64,000 nt of DNA from Dongshaea marina (GCF_003072645.1 NZ_CP028897.1:3361658-3425657), one strand, 5' to 3'; counted from the stretch's first letter, positions 8,130 to 19,267 are shown. The notes: generated by a model from the letters alone, not told the origin. A program made the numbers and translations.

Positions 8130-9254
8130 TTAGGATTCACAGATTTTGACGGAAATCGCTTCGTTCTGCATCCGTTTTTTGATGACTCGCTTGGTTCTGT
8201 CGATTACGTCACCAACCAGCTGTCCACAGGCGGCATCAATATCATCGCCACGGGTCTTGCGCACTATGACGGTGTAGCCATACTCCATCAATACCTTGCT
8301 GAAGCGGTCGACCCGGCTGTTACTGGGCTTACCAAAAGGGCTGCCCGGGTAGGGATTAAAGGGAATGAGGTTAATCTTACAGGGGGTGTTCTTCAACAGA
8401 CGCGCCAACTCGCGGGCATCATCCATATCATCATTGATGTGATCGAGCAATACATATTCGATAGTGACCTTGCCCTGGTTGGCATTGGACTTCTGAACAT
8501 AGCGGTGAATGCCATCCAGCAGCTCCCGAATGTTGTACTTATCGTTGATCGGCATGATCTCGCTGCGAAGCTTATCATTGGGAGCATGCAGCGAAACCGC
8601 CAGCGCAACATCAATCTGATCGCCCAGCTTATCCAGGGCGGGTACCACTCCGGATGTAGACAGAGTTACCCGACGTTTGGAGAGCCCAAAGCCATAATCA
8701 TCCAGCATCAGCCCCATTGCCGGCACCACATTATTAAGGTTCAGCAACGGCTCTCCCATCCCCATCATCACCACATTGGTGATGGGGCGCTGGCCGGTCT
8801 CGCCCTTAAAGCCAATCGACTTGGACGCCCGCCATACCTGACCGATGATCTCAGAAACCCGTAGGTTACGGTTAAAACCCTGCTGAGCCGTAGAGCAGAA
8901 ATGACACTCAAGGGCACAGCCGACCTGAGAGGAGACACACAGGGTCGCGCGGTCTTCATCCGGGATATAAACAGTCTCAACTTCCTGATCGCCAACCTGC
9001 AGGGCCCACTTGATGGTGCCGTCACTGGAGCGCTGCTCACGGGCGATCTCAGGCGCACGGATCTCGCAGCGCTGCTGCAACTTGGCACGCAGCACCTTAT
9101 TGATGTTGGTCATTTCGTCGAAGTTGTCACAACCAAAATGGTAGATCCACTTCATTAACTGATCGGCACGAAAGGGTTTCTCACCCAGATCAGCCATCAG
9201 CTGACGCATCCCATTCCGATCAAGATCTAGCAGATTGATTTTAGTTTCACTCAT
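8130..9254 (-). CDS. rlmN: RlmN, dual-specificity 23S rRNA / tRNA adenine-C2 methyltransferase
   Basis: A radical-SAM enzyme that methylates C2 of A2503 in 23S rRNA and A37 of some tRNAs. 374 residues from [16 protein letters not shown]. The radical-SAM cluster motif CALECHFC is present, along with [13 protein letters not shown] and the C-terminal catalytic Cys (DIDAACGQL). A longer frame to 9332 exists, but MSETKINLL matches the family start. In relatives it lies directly after ndk; here about 18.4 kb of other genes separates the two. Confidence 0.95.
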   Translation of the reverse strand: MSETKINLLDLDRNGMRQLMADLGEKPFRADQLMKWIYHFGCDNFDEMTNINKVLRAKLQQRCEIRAPEIAREQRSSDGTIKWALQVGDQEVETVYIPDEDRATLCVSSQVGCALECHFCSTAQQGFNRNLRVSEIIGQVWRASKSIGFKGETGQRPITNVVMMGMGEPLLNLNNVVPAMGLMLDDYGFGLSKRRVTLSTSGVVPALDKLGDQIDVALAVSLHAPNDKLRSEIMPINDKYNIRELLDGIHRYVQKSNANQGKVTIEYVLLDHINDDMDDARELARLLKNTPCKINLIPFNPYPGSPFGKPSNSRVDRFSKVLMEYGYTVIVRKTRGDDIDAACGQLVGDVIDRTKRVIKKRMQNEAISVKICES

Positions 9255-9543
9255 TGTTGCCCCAACTTTTGACAGCCATACATCGCTAAACAGCGCCGAA
9301 TTGTACAAATTTTGACTAGTGCTTTCCAGCAAAGGCAGTGATTTTGCTAAAGATAGGTGGGTAAATGCAATCCTTTCTCGTCATTTGACACCAAAAAATC
9401 CCGATTGGCGAAGAATTCAGTCCGGGATCGAGAGTAGATGAGCTCATAGCGTATTGCATTTGAGTCTTCCTTTTGTCACAGTAGCGCGAAATTGGCTCCT
9501 TCTGAGCCCTAAGTTACTCAGGCCCCTGTGAGAGCTCCTCTTC

Positions 9544-10233
9544 ATGGCAAATTTTCATACCCATGCCAGCGTTGCTATCGGTTGCAGCGCGATTGCTGCC
9601 GCCGCCCTGCATACCGCAGGGATTATCCATTCCCAGTTCACCATGCCACTCATCCTGTTTGGCTCGATTGGCGGCCTGCTGCCGGATGTGGATTCAGATC
9701 ACTCGACCTCGATCCGGGTGATCTTCAACCTGCTCTCCATTATCGGGGCCACCGCCACCATGATGCTGGTCGGCCGGGACTATGGGATTGTGCCTGGGAT
9801 CGGCGCCGGGGCCTGCTTCTTTGTCATCGCCCGCTATATCATCTTTTATCTCTTTACCAAGGCAACCCGGCATCGCGGGATCTTTCACTCTCTGCCGATG
9901 GGAGTGATCTGTGGTCTGGTGACCGCCAGCGTCTCCTGGCACCTGCTGCGTTACAGTGCGCCCAATGCCTGGCTGGCGGGACTCTTTGTCAGTGGAGGAT
10001 TTCTGGTGCACCTGCTGCTTGATGAGATCTATAGTGTCGATCTCTCGGGTGGACGGCTTAAAAGCTCATTTCTGAGCGCCTGCAAACTGATGAGTCGTGA
10101 TAGCTGGCTGTTGTATGTCGGCCTTTACCTGCTGATCGGGATATTGCTGATCCCGGCCCCTCCCCTGACCATCTTGCGTGAGCAGATCCTGACGGCCCAG
10201 CTTGCCCAAACCCTGTGGGCACATAGGTGGTAA
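9544..10233 (+). CDS. YdjM-like membrane-bound metal-dependent hydrolase family protein
   Basis: 229 residues with about six membrane segments. It shows the DUF457 (YdjM) pattern: HTHASVA at the N-terminus, GGLLPDVDSDHS, HRGIFHSLP and HLLLDEIYSVD, giving conserved His and Asp residues that could bind metal at the membrane face. The biochemical role of the family is not established. In E. coli ydjM is LexA-regulated, but I find no CTG-N10-CAG LexA box in 9333-9543. It stands alone, facing the NRPS region. Confidence 0.8.
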   Translation: MANFHTHASVAIGCSAIAAAALHTAGIIHSQFTMPLILFGSIGGLLPDVDSDHSTSIRVIFNLLSIIGATATMMLVGRDYGIVPGIGAGACFFVIARYIIFYLFTKATRHRGIFHSLPMGVICGLVTASVSWHLLRYSAPNAWLAGLFVSGGFLVHLLLDEIYSVDLSGGRLKSSFLSACKLMSRDSWLLYVGLYLLIGILLIPAPPLTILREQILTAQLAQTLWAHRW

Positions 10234-11703
10234 TCATTCATGAGCTATTTTGGTTGGCTACATTACCTATCGGCCCAGTCACATCTCCTAACCTGAAGAA
10301 TATGTACCTTTGATATCCCCAATAAAGGTGGTATCTCAGCCATCATGGGAATAGCCTGTAAGCCCGAATCGCTCCCAGTTTGCTATCCTGCCCCTCGTTT
10401 CCCTGCTTTGAGTGACCCCTGTTGCAGAAGGCTGTCGATATTGAAACCAGCGCATCTAAAATATGAGCCGTCTCCCTGGAAAAACATAACCCCAAGGATC
10501 AGATTTGTCTCAGCTAATCCGAGTAGTAATCACAAAGACTTTGGCTATTATCTTATTCCCATCCGAGAGGGATGAAGATTTTCTTAAGGGATTTCATAAG
10601 CACTCAAATGAGCCTAAATGCCTATCCTCTAAATAAAGGACTCATAAGAGTTTGTGAGTAGTTAATAAATCGATGGATGAAAATCAATACCAACTCGATA
10701 TTTAAATACATTAACCTAACAACTCACAACAATCATTAGGCATTTGAGGTGATTGATAAAGTACCACCCTGTTTATCACGAAACGCAATTTAGATAGTAG
10801 TCGCACATTACTTATATAAAAAACCGACACTCTAGCACAATCCAGCAATCAAAAAACAAAAAGCACGACCATTATTAAAATGGTCGTTAATTGTTAAATT
10901 AAAAGCAAGGACAAAAATATAACCATTTTCAGCCGATAATCTATATGAATTAATTTCTTGATCTAACTTTATCCTTAAGTATAATCCGCTCCACTTCAGA
11001 ACCTCTGCTATAAATAACAAAAAATTGGACTTGCTTGTTGTTTACACCTATCGGAAAGACTGTTTTTTATTGATTTTCGGTAAGGCTTGTTGTCTGTTGT
11101 TGATGTCTGGATCTATTCTTCACTAACGCACTGAAAATCCAAGTCAGTTATGAGTAATTTCTCCAATAGAACTTTATAGTTTGGTTAGGCTAAATAACTC
11201 CTCCAAATAGCAGATCACTTGGAGCTGTTGCTGAGGTTTTCTCAGGCAGACTCTTTGTGTCAGGGATGATGCGGTTGAACTTCCATGGGTAAGTTGCTCT
11301 CAAAGCAGCGCACGCAAAGCAGGGATTCTCGTGGATAAGAAATGGATTCACTGTGGGTCTGCTGGTGCATTTCGATAGATGTAGCAGTATTAGGCTCAGC
11401 TATTTAGCTGAGAGCAATCTCCTTGAAGGCGTATAGCCAGAGAGGGAGGACAGTAAAGTCAGGACATTATTATATGTTGAAATCACTCTGAGTTATGAAT
11501 GACTTTAATATATTAATTTTTATTATATTTAATATCCCATGCTCCATATGGAGACATGATTTAAATGAGCTATTTAATTCTCTGTTTATCCATGCTCTGC
11601 CTATTCGGGAGCTTTAATCTTAGCTTATTCGCCAACTGAATAGTTTTTCATTACCCGATTGAGACTATTTGTATCGAATTGATTTTTATCAGGCAACATC
11701 CAT
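10234..11703. other. 1.47-kb AT-rich region without a convincing gene
   Basis: No ORF here looks real: the 76-codon frame at 10345 and the minus-strand 62-codon frame at 11020-10832 have no family features, and the second runs through a terminator hairpin. The region holds that terminator (10865-10887), a perfect inverted repeat CTCAGCTA/TAGCTGAG (11395-11412) in a more GC-rich block at 11200-11460 that could be a structured RNA, and the palindrome CTCCATATGGAG (11542-11553) in very AT-rich DNA before the NRPS gene. The low GC suggests acquired DNA. Confidence 0.6.
10865..10887 (-). terminator. Minus-strand terminator without a known gene
   Basis: A perfect 9-bp stem (ACGACCATT with AATGGTCGT) and a 5-base loop, followed on the minus strand by GCTTTTTGTTTTTTG. 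It would end a transcript coming from about 10900-11100, where I find no recognisable gene. That transcript may be a small RNA. Confidence 0.55.
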
Positions 11704-14697
11704 ATGAATCATCTAGTGAAATTAAACAACACCTCACAGCACTTAACTATTTGTGACCCAGTTGTAATCTTCCAAAAACAAGTAACACTATATCCTAAAG
11801 CTATAGCAACTATCTTTAGAGATCGAGAGCTAACCTATCAACAGCTCGATCGACTCTCTGATAATGTTGCATACCATCTGCAAAAAACATTTGGAAAAAA
11901 TAAACTGAAGCAGCAAAATATTGCACTCTCTATTGAGCGTAGCGATATGATGGTAATTTTGATCCTAGGTATCCTAAAAGTTGGCGCAAGCTACGTTCCA
12001 CTCGATCCGACTCATCCAGATAAAAGGCTAAGCTATGTACTCAAAGACAGCTCAGCTTTGTTACTGATTACCGAAAGGGCTCAAAAAAATCGCCAAACAA
12101 TCTGCCCGGAACTATATTTGGATGACATAGACTTCAAGGCACAGCTGGATAAATTCCCGCTATCTGATATCACAGAAAACGCCATTGCATACATTATGTA
12201 CACTTCAGGATCAACCGGGCAGCCTAAAGGGGTTCGGGTTACGAAAACCGGAATTAATCGTCTTGTTCTGAATACCAACCATGTTCAAGTTACTAGAAGC
12301 TCTGTTGTCTCTCAGGTGGGCAATTCTGCTTTCGATGCGTCTGTTTATGAGATCTGGAGCGCTCTTCTTAATGGCGCTAAATTAGTCATCCTTCCTTACG
12401 AAACCGTTATCGATAGCCAAGCTCTGCAGTTGGCACTGACACGATATAAGGTCACCGACACCTTGCTGACCGTCGCCTTATTTAATCAACTTGCAGCTGA
12501 AAATCCTAACGCATTTGGCACAGTTACTAATCTTCTGGTGGGTGGAGATGCCCTCAGCTCAAAGAGTATCCTCTGTGTATTAAGAGCTGATAATCCACCT
12601 AAAAAGATTTGGAACGCTTACGGACCAACTGAGAATGCAGTTATCACAACCATGCATCTAATCACTGAAGATGATTGTCAACGCAAATCAATCCCCATCG
12701 GCCGTCCCGTATCTAATACCACATGTTATGTACTTAATAAACAGCTGCACCCTGTTGCTATAGGTGAGGCTGGAGAGCTTTATACCAGTGGCTATGGACT
12801 CGCTGAAGGCTATCTGAATAAGCCAGAAAAAACTGCAGAAGCCTTTGTTTCCAATCCATTTTATACTGACCCGAGAGTTCGTAACGAAACTCCTGCCACC
12901 GAGATCATGTATAAAACAGGTGATCGGGTTCGCTGGCTGGAGAATGGAACCCTTGAATTCATAGGTCGTGTCGACAACCAGGTAAAAATTCGTGGTTTTC
13001 GACTGGAGCTTGGTGAAGTCGAGTCCCGCCTCACTCAGCTTGAGAGTGTGGAGCAAGCTGTGGTTATTGCCCGTCCCCATCAGGGTCAAAAACAATTGAT
13101 AGCCTACTGTGTAAGCTCTGCACCTCAAAGTAAGATCCTCGAAGAGTTCCGCTCACAGGTTCCCGCATATATGATTCCATCCCATCTCGTGGTGATGGAA
13201 AGCTTCCCGCTTACCAGCAACGGGAAAGTTGATAAGCGTCAGTTACCCGAGCCTATGCACAGCATCACTACTCAGGAAGTGATTGCACCAAGAAACCTGG
13301 CCGAAGCCAAGCTAGTCGATATCTGGAAGGAGCTACTCCCCGACCTCAACGAGATTAGCGTCGAAGATCATTTCTTTGAGATTGGCGGACACTCCCTACT
13401 GGTGATCAAAATGCTGCAAAAAATTCAAGAGAGATCCGGTAAAAAACTGGAAGTCGGTGACGTATTTAAAGCACCCCGTCTTAGTGAATTAGCCCGGGTT
13501 CTCGATGGTGAGGTACATCAGAATGATCTTGAGGTGCAGGCCCTGTTTGAAAAGGATCAATGGCTCAACCTAAATAAACCATTTATCTCCAGCCCCTCGG
13601 TCAAGCTAAAAAATGTTCTGCTGACCGGAGCAACAGGATTCCTTGGTGCCCACCTTCTATATGAACTGCTGAGATTTCAACCAGATACCACCGTTTATTG
13701 CCTGGTACGAGGCAATGATAGTGATTCTGCAATTCATAAGTTGCAGCAAACATGTGAGAAGTACAGGCTTAAGATCGATCCGACCCGGCTTAAAGTGCTA
13801 TGTGGAGATCTGAATAAGCCCAAGCTAGGGCTGGAGCAACTCACCTGGGATGAGCTGAGTAACGATCTCGATGGCATTATCCACTGTGGTGCCTGGGTTA
13901 ACCACCTTCATAGTTATGAGACCCTGCGTAGTGCTAATGTCTTAAGTACTCTGGACATGCTGGAGCTATGCCAGCAAGGTAAAGCAAAACAGATGTTCTA
14001 CGTATCCAGCATCGCATCCGCACCTATGGGAGACTCAGGGATCCAGGAAAAAACCGTTGCCCAAAACCCCAATGAGGAAAATGGCTATCTGCAAAATGGC
14101 TATGTCCAATCCAAGTGGGTTTGTGAACGGCTGATGGAGCAAGCTTTCGAAAGAGGCTTGTACGGCACCACGTTCCGAATGGGTAATATCACAGGCTGTA
14201 CCCGCCATGGAGCCTCAAATGCAGAGATCAATCATATCCTGAATCTAATCAAGGGCTGCTTGCAGATGGGAACTGCTCCGGACTGGACAGAACACAACCT
14301 GGATATCAGTCCCGCTGATTTGTTGGCATCACTTTTGGTTCAGAGTGCTCTGCAATTCAGGCATCCAAATGAAATTGTCAACCTTAGTAATCTTGGGTTT
14401 ATAGGCTGGCGAGAAAAGCTTGAATACTTCAGCAAAAAAGGACATCCACTGAAATTTGTCTGCCCCAATGAGTGGGCTAAACACTGGGTTCCAAAGGTCT
14501 GTGACGATAATGCCCTTTATCCCTTCAAGTCTTTCTATCTTGAGCCTCAACAGCACCAAGAGGTCGAAGTTGAACGAGATTTTGTAGAGCAATCGAATCT
14601 AACATTTGATATAGAGGCTCTGTTAGAGACCTACTACCAGTTCTGGGTAGAAAGCGGCTTTATTTCAAAGAATCAGGCAGCATTGCTTTTGGATTAG
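11704..14697 (+). CDS. Single-module NRPS with adenylation, carrier and reductase domains
   Basis: 997 residues. The adenylation domain (about 20-515) has all core motifs: YTSGSTGQPKG (166), FDASVYEIW (210), NAYGPTE (304), YKTGDRVRW, KIRGFRLELGE and NGKVDKRQLP. A carrier domain follows (about 530-600, GGHSL with the phosphopantetheine Ser), then a thioester reductase (about 635-990, TGATGFLG nucleotide motif and a YVQSK catalytic pair). There is no condensation domain. Such A-T-R enzymes load one amino acid and release it reductively as an aldehyde or alcohol; aldehydes can dimerise to pyrazines. Aligned by eye with GrsA the pocket reads about D-A-Y-L-L-G-A-V-I, suggesting a hydrophobic amino acid such as Leu. 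No other biosynthetic gene or phosphopantetheinyl transferase is adjacent. Base composition is clearly more AT-rich than its neighbours, a sign of transfer. Confidence 0.9.
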   Translation: MNHLVKLNNTSQHLTICDPVVIFQKQVTLYPKAIATIFRDRELTYQQLDRLSDNVAYHLQKTFGKNKLKQQNIALSIERSDMMVILILGILKVGASYVPLDPTHPDKRLSYVLKDSSALLLITERAQKNRQTICPELYLDDIDFKAQLDKFPLSDITENAIAYIMYTSGSTGQPKGVRVTKTGINRLVLNTNHVQVTRSSVVSQVGNSAFDASVYEIWSALLNGAKLVILPYETVIDSQALQLALTRYKVTDTLLTVALFNQLAAENPNAFGTVTNLLVGGDALSSKSILCVLRADNPPKKIWNAYGPTENAVITTMHLITEDDCQRKSIPIGRPVSNTTCYVLNKQLHPVAIGEAGELYTSGYGLAEGYLNKPEKTAEAFVSNPFYTDPRVRNETPATEIMYKTGDRVRWLENGTLEFIGRVDNQVKIRGFRLELGEVESRLTQLESVEQAVVIARPHQGQKQLIAYCVSSAPQSKILEEFRSQVPAYMIPSHLVVMESFPLTSNGKVDKRQLPEPMHSITTQEVIAPRNLAEAKLVDIWKELLPDLNEISVEDHFFEIGGHSLLVIKMLQKIQERSGKKLEVGDVFKAPRLSELARVLDGEVHQNDLEVQALFEKDQWLNLNKPFISSPSVKLKNVLLTGATGFLGAHLLYELLRFQPDTTVYCLVRGNDSDSAIHKLQQTCEKYRLKIDPTRLKVLCGDLNKPKLGLEQLTWDELSNDLDGIIHCGAWVNHLHSYETLRSANVLSTLDMLELCQQGKAKQMFYVSSIASAPMGDSGIQEKTVAQNPNEENGYLQNGYVQSKWVCERLMEQAFERGLYGTTFRMGNITGCTRHGASNAEINHILNLIKGCLQMGTAPDWTEHNLDISPADLLASLLVQSALQFRHPNEIVNLSNLGFIGWREKLEYFSKKGHPLKFVCPNEWAKHWVPKVCDDNALYPFKSFYLEPQQHQEVEVERDFVEQSNLTFDIEALLETYYQFWVESGFISKNQAALLLD

Positions 14698-14774
14698 TTC
14701 TGAGAACGCGATCCATTAACAACGCAAGGGGCACAACTTAAGTTGAGCTCCTCTGTTTAAGTTAACCACTGAGT

Positions 14775-17143
14775 TTAAAACAGATCCAACTGCTGGCCTG
14801 TCAGACGCTCAAAGTCCTGACCAATGAAGGGGAGAATCGCATCGGCAATTGGCTGGAGTTGCTTCTCGATATAGTGCTGATAGTCGAGCGGTGAATGTTG
14901 ATACTCCACAGGCTCAGGGCCGCTGAGGGTGATCACATAAGCGATACTCCCCTTGCGCTGATAACGCAGGGGTAATCCCCTTTTGGCGTTCTCCTCATCG
15001 GCCAGCCGCGCCGCTTTCACATGGGGTGGCGTGCTCTTTTGATATTCGGCCAGGGGCTGGCGTAATCGCTTGTGATACACCAGCAGTTCATCCAGCTCCC
15101 CATCCCGGGTCTTCTGTACCATCTGCTGAACATAGGCCCCCGGATCCTGATCAAAGAATATCAGCTCATACAACCGGCTCTGAAATACCTTCGCCAACTC
15201 GGTCCAGTCGGTACGCACCGTCTCAAGCCCTTTAAACACCAGCTGCTCTTTTCCCTGGTTGAGAACAACTCCGGCATAGCGTTTCTTGCTGCCCTTATCC
15301 GTGCCGCGGATGGTCGGCATCAGAAAACGCTGATAGTGGGTCTCATATTCGAGCTCCAGGCAGGAGCTCAGAGCAAACTCGGTTTTAAGCTTTTGCTGCC
15401 AGCTTTGGTTGATCCACTGAGCAAGCTCTGAGCCAATGCTATCGGCTTGATCTCCCTGGTCCTTATCAATCAAGACGAACAGCGAGTCGGTGTCCCCGTA
15501 GATCACCTGATATCCCTGCTGCTCGATCCACTCCCGGGTGGTTTGCATGATCCAGTGGCCCCGCAGGGTAATCGAAGAGGCAAGCCTTGGATCATAGAAG
15601 CGACAGCCTCCCGAGCCCAGAACCCCATAAAAAGAGTTCATGATGATTTTTATCGCCTGAGACAGGGCCTTATTCTTGTCTGCTTTTGCCCTGTCTCGCG
15701 CAGCCCACAGGGTCTCGATAAGTCCCGGGAGATAGTGACGCTCTCTGGAAAACAGCGCTCCCCGATAGCCCTCAATGGCATCTTCGGGGTGCTTTAACCC
15801 CTCGATCAATCCCATGGGATCGATCTGAAAGGTGCGGATGATACTGGGATAGAGGCTCTTAAAATCCAGCACCAGCACGTGGCGATATAAGCCGGGCTGA
15901 GAGTTCATCACATAGCCGCCGGGACTTGCCAGCCCTCCCCCTTCAGGCAGGTTTGGGGCAACGTAGCCCCCCGATGGAGTCTCGGAAGATATAGGTTACT
16001 AAACGCCGCCACCGAGCCACCAGCCCGGTCCATTTCCAGCCCGGTCAGTGACGCACGCTCAATGGCAAAATCGATAAGCTCACAGTGCTCAAAGATCTCC
16101 CAGACCAGTCGACAATCCTCAAGGTTATAGCGTGCCAGAGCGATTTTATCCTGATTGAAAAGATCGGTTATTTTCTGGCCACGATTGGCCACATCCTCAA
16201 TATCCTTGCCGCGCCCTAAAAGCTCCTGGGCAACACTCTCCAAGCTAAAGCAGGCAAAACTCCAGGTTGCGCTCTTAAGTGTTGCAATCCCATCGAGCAC
16301 CACACGTCCGGGCATACTGATGGCGCCTGTTCCGGGTTCGCCGCGAAACGCCCTCCAGCTAACCCTTGCCCCGCCTCGTCCAAGACACAATGCCACCCGA
16401 TGCAGAGCCGCACGCTCCACCAACAGCTTGAAGTCAAAGTTAATGACGTTCCAGCCTAACACCAGATCAGGATCATAGCGCTCGAACCAAGCGAGCAAGG
16501 CGAGCAGCAACTCTTTCTCATCAGCGACCCACTGAATATGGCAGCCATCACAGCTCTCTTGAGCCGAGCCAATCATCAGCACTCGCTGGTCTAGTTCACT
16601 GAATAAACCGATAGAGTAGAGCTCCCCGGACATAGAACACTCGATATCCAGAGAAACCCAGGAAAGATTTGGACGGTAATCGCTGGCTGTGCAACGAGGC
16701 TCAGATACCTCAAGATAGCCAGTTCGCTGCTGACAAAACCCCTCAAAAGAGACCGCAGATGTGATAAAGCGCTCCATCAAAAAGCGCTCACTGAGATGAA
16801 TGTCGGCCTCAAGATGCTCAATTGCGTTGGCATCAAGCAGATCCCGCGCCTGATAAAAGAGAGCTATAGATGGAAAGTAGCAGCCGACAACCGGCTCATC
16901 ATCGAAAGTCTTGAGAGTGAGCCTTCTGAATCTCCCCTGCCAGTTTTGCTGGCGAAATAACCGGGCAACTGTATCCAGATCGCTCGCCCGGATAAAAAAC
17001 AGAGGCTCCTGCCCCTTGATGGTTAACCGGGCAGGCCCCTGATCGGTCTTCACCCACAGTACAAGCTCGGCTTTGCCATCACGATCCCAGCTATGGCGGG
17101 TTAACAGAAAACCTTGCTGGTTTGATTGTGATGATATGTTCAC
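14775..17143 (-). CDS. polB: DNA polymerase II (frameshifted)
   Basis: A family B polymerase with 3'-5' exonuclease, used in SOS repair and translesion synthesis. As read, the N-terminal part ends at 15908 and the C-terminal part starts near 15911. One extra base in the run of six C at 15967-15972 restores a 789-residue protein that reads through GYVAPNLPEGGGLASPGGYV, matching E. coli (783 residues). The exonuclease motif SLDIECS, polymerase motif DFKSLYPSIIRTF, KIIMNSFYGVLG and YGDTDS are intact, as is the C-terminal QLDLF-type end that binds the clamp. I use GTG at 17143, with GGGGAAG 7 bases before it; a TTG at 17173 is possible. No LexA box is visible upstream. The break is probably a sequencing error. 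Confidence 0.9.
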
Positions 17144-17329
17144 TATGAGCTTCCCCAATGGTTGAAAGAGCAAAGCCCCTTACTCGAAATTCCATGCTCC
17201 CGGTCTTTTCGGGCTGGATTTATTAGGCAAGGAGACGATTGTAGGGCTGCTTTGTGGAAGCAGGATACTGAACCAGGGAAGATGATCAAGAAGAAGCCGT
17301 ATAAAACACTCCCGGTAAGATGAATGACT

Positions 17330-19267
17330 TTAATTTTTATCCCGGGATGGCAGAGAAACAACCTGTCCCTGCTGCTTGCTATCCTGGCGTAAACGCCACA
17401 GCAGATCACAAAGCTCATCGCTGGGCTCAAAGCCTGTCGGAGCACTGAGTAATAGTTCACGAATTCTCTGGTGATCAAGGGATTCACAGGCTCTGTCCAG
17501 CTCAGATAAAAGCTTCAGAAGCTCTTGATCCCCCATCTTCTGCTCCTGAGCACTCATGATCTTGGGATGCCGAGTCCCACAGACTGAGCGCCCGATCAGA
17601 AGCTCCTCATAAAGCTTCTCCCCCGGGCGTAGTCCGGTAAACTGGATCTCAATGTCTCCCTGAGGGTGCTCACCATCACGTACCTGCAAACCACTTAAGT
17701 GGATCATCCGCTTAGCTAAATCCAGAATCTTAACCGCACGCCCCATATCCAACACAAAGAGCTCTCCTCCTCTCCCCATGGCTCCGGCCTGGATCACCAA
17801 CTGCGAGGCCTCCGGAATGGTCATGAAGTAACGGATAATCTCAGGGTGTGTCACGGTAACAGGGCCTCCTTCATCGATCTGCCGCCGAAAAAGAGGAACC
17901 ACCGAGCCCGAAGAGTCCAGCACATTGCCAAAGCGCACCATGCAAAAACAGGTCTTAGGTTTTGTCACTGCCAGGTTTTGCAAAACCAGTTCAGCCAGGC
18001 GCTTGGTTACACCCATGAAATTAGTGGGCCGGACCGCCTTATCCGATGAGATCAATACAAAACGTTTAACCCCGGCCTGTAGCGCAGCGAGAGCGCAGCT
18101 TTGAGTGCCAAAGACATTGTTGCGGATCCCCTCAATAAGGTTGTACTCAACCAGGGGGACATGCTTGTAGGCTGCGGCATGATAAACCGTATCAACCGAG
18201 AACTCCCGCATCAGGGTTTGCAGATAGCTCTGGTTTTGCACCGAGCCAAGAAACGGCAGTAGCAGTACGTCGAGCTGCTCACGCGCTTTGAGTTGCTCAA
18301 GCTCTTTTTCCAGGCTGTAGAGACCAAACTCTGAGAGATCAAACAGCAGCAAGCGCTCAGGTTTTAATCTTAGGATCTGCCGACATAACTCAGATCCAAT
18401 GGAGCCAGCGGCCCCGGTCACCATCACGGTTTTATCCTGTATATTGGCCGATAACAACTCAGGAATCGGCGCCACCGCATCCCGCCCCAGCAGCTCATCT
18501 ACACTCACCTCTTTGAGCTCATCGATGGCCGCACTGCCACTTAACAACTCCGCCGTACTTGGAACCGACAGCACCTCACATCCCAGATGCTCCAGTCGCT
18601 CAATAATCGCTTTTCGCTGCGCTTTCGATGCACTGGGAAGCGCCAGCAGAACCTTATGAATCTTGTGACTGGTAACCAGGCTGTCCATCTCTGTACGGCT
18701 ATATACAGTTAACCCCTGGATCTCAACACCGTGAAGCTTATGGTCATCATCGATAAAAGCTACCACATAATATTGGGCTCCCTGGCCCATAGACAGATGC
18801 AGGTGGCGACCAGAAACACCGGCACCATAGATGAGTACAGGGTATTTTTGCTCGCCTCCCTGGGTCAGCAGAAAACGCATCAGGCTGCGCCCTCCCGCAA
18901 GGGTGATTAGCATCAGGGGAAAAAACAGTACGGGGACGGTTCTGGGCATCATCAACTTACTGTAATAGGAGATAAGGATCAGGGCGGCCGTTGAGAACAC
19001 CGCACCGATAAAGCAAAGCCATACCATCCTGGCCCCCGCATAACGTACCACCACTTTATACAGGCCAAGGCGCATCAATAGGGCTAAAGTCAGCAGGATA
19101 ACGGCGGTAACGACCATCCATTGGGCGATCGAGTGAATCTCAACCTCCTCCCCCAAGCGGATCCAGTAACAAAACCAATAGAGCAACAAGATGCTAGCCG
19201 CGTCAAACAACAGGGCGATGATGCGTTTCACTACCCTTGGTAATACCAATATTGACTCAAGCATCAC
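17330..19267 (-). CDS. Membrane-bound NDP-sugar dehydratase (WbpM/PglF/FlaA1 type)
   Basis: 645 residues. About four membrane segments lie in residues 10-125, then a Rossmann-like domain (about 140-260), then an extended SDR domain (about 280-590). The NAD motif VTGAAGSIGSE is at about 283. SSDKAVRPTNFMG and MGVTKR show the Met replacing Tyr of the usual YxxxK pair, a hallmark of the WbpM/PglF dehydratases that make UDP-4-keto-6-deoxy-GlcNAc. The C-terminus has FTGLRPGEKLYEELL. It is the last gene of the glycan operon and overlaps the glycosyltransferase by 11 bases. The product is probably the precursor of a dideoxy or amino sugar on the glycan. Confidence 0.88.
   Translation of the reverse strand: MMLESILVLPRVVKRIIALLFDAASILLLYWFCYWIRLGEEVEIHSIAQWMVVTAVILLTLALLMRLGLYKVVVRYAGARMVWLCFIGAVFSTAALILISYYSKLMMPRTVPVLFFPLMLITLAGGRSLMRFLLTQGGEQKYPVLIYGAGVSGRHLHLSMGQGAQYYVVAFIDDDHKLHGVEIQGLTVYSRTEMDSLVTSHKIHKVLLALPSASKAQRKAIIERLEHLGCEVLSVPSTAELLSGSAAIDELKEVSVDELLGRDAVAPIPELLSANIQDKTVMVTGAAGSIGSELCRQILRLKPERLLLFDLSEFGLYSLEKELEQLKAREQLDVLLLPFLGSVQNQSYLQTLMREFSVDTVYHAAAYKHVPLVEYNLIEGIRNNVFGTQSCALAALQAGVKRFVLISSDKAVRPTNFMGVTKRLAELVLQNLAVTKPKTCFCMVRFGNVLDSSGSVVPLFRRQIDEGGPVTVTHPEIIRYFMTIPEASQLVIQAGAMGRGGELFVLDMGRAVKILDLAKRMIHLSGLQVRDGEHPQGDIEIQFTGLRPGEKLYEELLIGRSVCGTRHPKIMSAQEQKMGDQELLKLLSELDRACESLDHQRIRELLLSAPTGFEPSDELCDLLWRLRQDSKQQGQVVSLPSRDKN

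Noticed and set aside
10345-10575. 76-codon plus-strand ORF
   Set aside because: No ribosome-binding site, Pro- and Cys-rich low-complexity content, and no recognisable motif.
10832-11020. 62-codon minus-strand ORF
   Set aside because: It starts at TTG, has no family features and runs through a strong terminator hairpin.
15908-15972. Two-subunit or programmed-frameshift DNA polymerase II
   Set aside because: There is a run of six C but no slippery heptamer with a following structure that I can defend, and the pattern matches the other homopolymer breaks. A sequencing error is simpler.
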